Positions 15,094-15,151 of a DNA stretch of 15,151 bases are shown in pieces. A model generated the notes under the pieces. The model was not told the origin of the DNA and ran no database searches. It saw only the letters and a program-made list of their open reading frames with translations. The translations under genes and the position numbers were made by a program. The stretch is taken from positions 5,608 to 20,758 of the forward strand of contig DLAA01000122.1 of the NCBI GenBank assembly GCA_002493835.1, given 5' to 3'. How positions within the stretch are numbered: the first letter of the stretch is position 1; every line of letters starts with the position of its first letter. The DNA comes from Lachnospiraceae bacterium UBA7060 (lineage in GTDB: Bacteria; Bacillota; Clostridia; Lachnospirales; Lachnospiraceae).

Positions 15094-15151
15094 TTAGGGC
15101 TTACTGAATAATTGGCATATGTCCGTATTTCTCACAAATACTTCAGAATTA
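15094..15151 (-). CDS. Possible C-terminal end of an upstream gene (cut by window edge)
   Basis: One minus-strand frame is open from the window edge to a TAA at 15094-15096, reading NSEVFVRNTDICQLFSKP. It is too short to recognise, and an open frame of this length can occur by chance. If real, its stop lies about 50 bases before the YfhO start, so the operon would begin outside the window. Confidence 0.2.
   Translation of the reverse strand, partial: NSEVFVRNTDICQLFSKP

Noticed and set aside
1..15151. CRISPR array, toxin-antitoxin or defence system
   Set aside because: No regularly spaced repeats and no matching gene families were seen.

Overview
The window looks like chromosome from a gut-type Firmicute (class Clostridia). 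This rests on AAGGAGG/AGGAG-type ribosome binding sites, tRNA-Ser and integrase features, phage and IS relics, and protein families typical of that group. The species cannot be told from the sequence alone. Left edge (1-1587): the window opens inside the last bases of a tRNA-Ser gene, followed at once by its terminator. Next comes a minus-strand tyrosine recombinase with an N-terminal zinc ribbon, the arrangement expected where an element has integrated at a tRNA 3' end. A divergent 33-codon gene with its own -10 box, strong ribosome binding site and terminator lies beside it.

Graveyard (about 1505-3117): a strip of broken genes. It holds an unrecognised minus-strand gene fragment, an IS110-type transposase fragment, a scrap that looks like phage tail protein, a phage-type lysozyme with a degenerate SPOR-like tail, and a possible IS3-type fragment. 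The lysozyme relic carries a 98-bp internal inversion bounded by a 6-bp inverted repeat. Flipping that segment back restores one continuous protein.

Main locus (3118-15043, all minus strand, transcribed right to left): a YfhO-family membrane protein, a 46-codon ORF, rfbF, rfbG, rfbH, a TPP-dependent acetolactate-synthase-like enzyme, a GtrA-family protein, a GNAT acetyltransferase broken by one in-frame TGA, a fused relic of an aminotransferase start and a second TPP enzyme's end, an SDR epimerase/reductase, and a GtrB/CsbB-like family 2 glycosyltransferase. Gene spacings are mostly 5-30 bases, so it reads as an operon.

How it may work (inference from families): RfbF, RfbG and RfbH make CDP-3,6-dideoxy-4-keto-glucose. 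The TPP enzyme, like YerE of Yersinia, would add a two-carbon branch to it, and the SDR would reduce the product. The family 2 transferase would load the sugar onto undecaprenyl phosphate, GtrA would flip it, and YfhO would transfer it to an envelope polymer outside the cell. A dedicated branched-dideoxysugar pathway joined to a complete three-component envelope glycosylation set is the most interesting system here. Relics inside and beside the operon show that it has lost other sugar-modifying steps.
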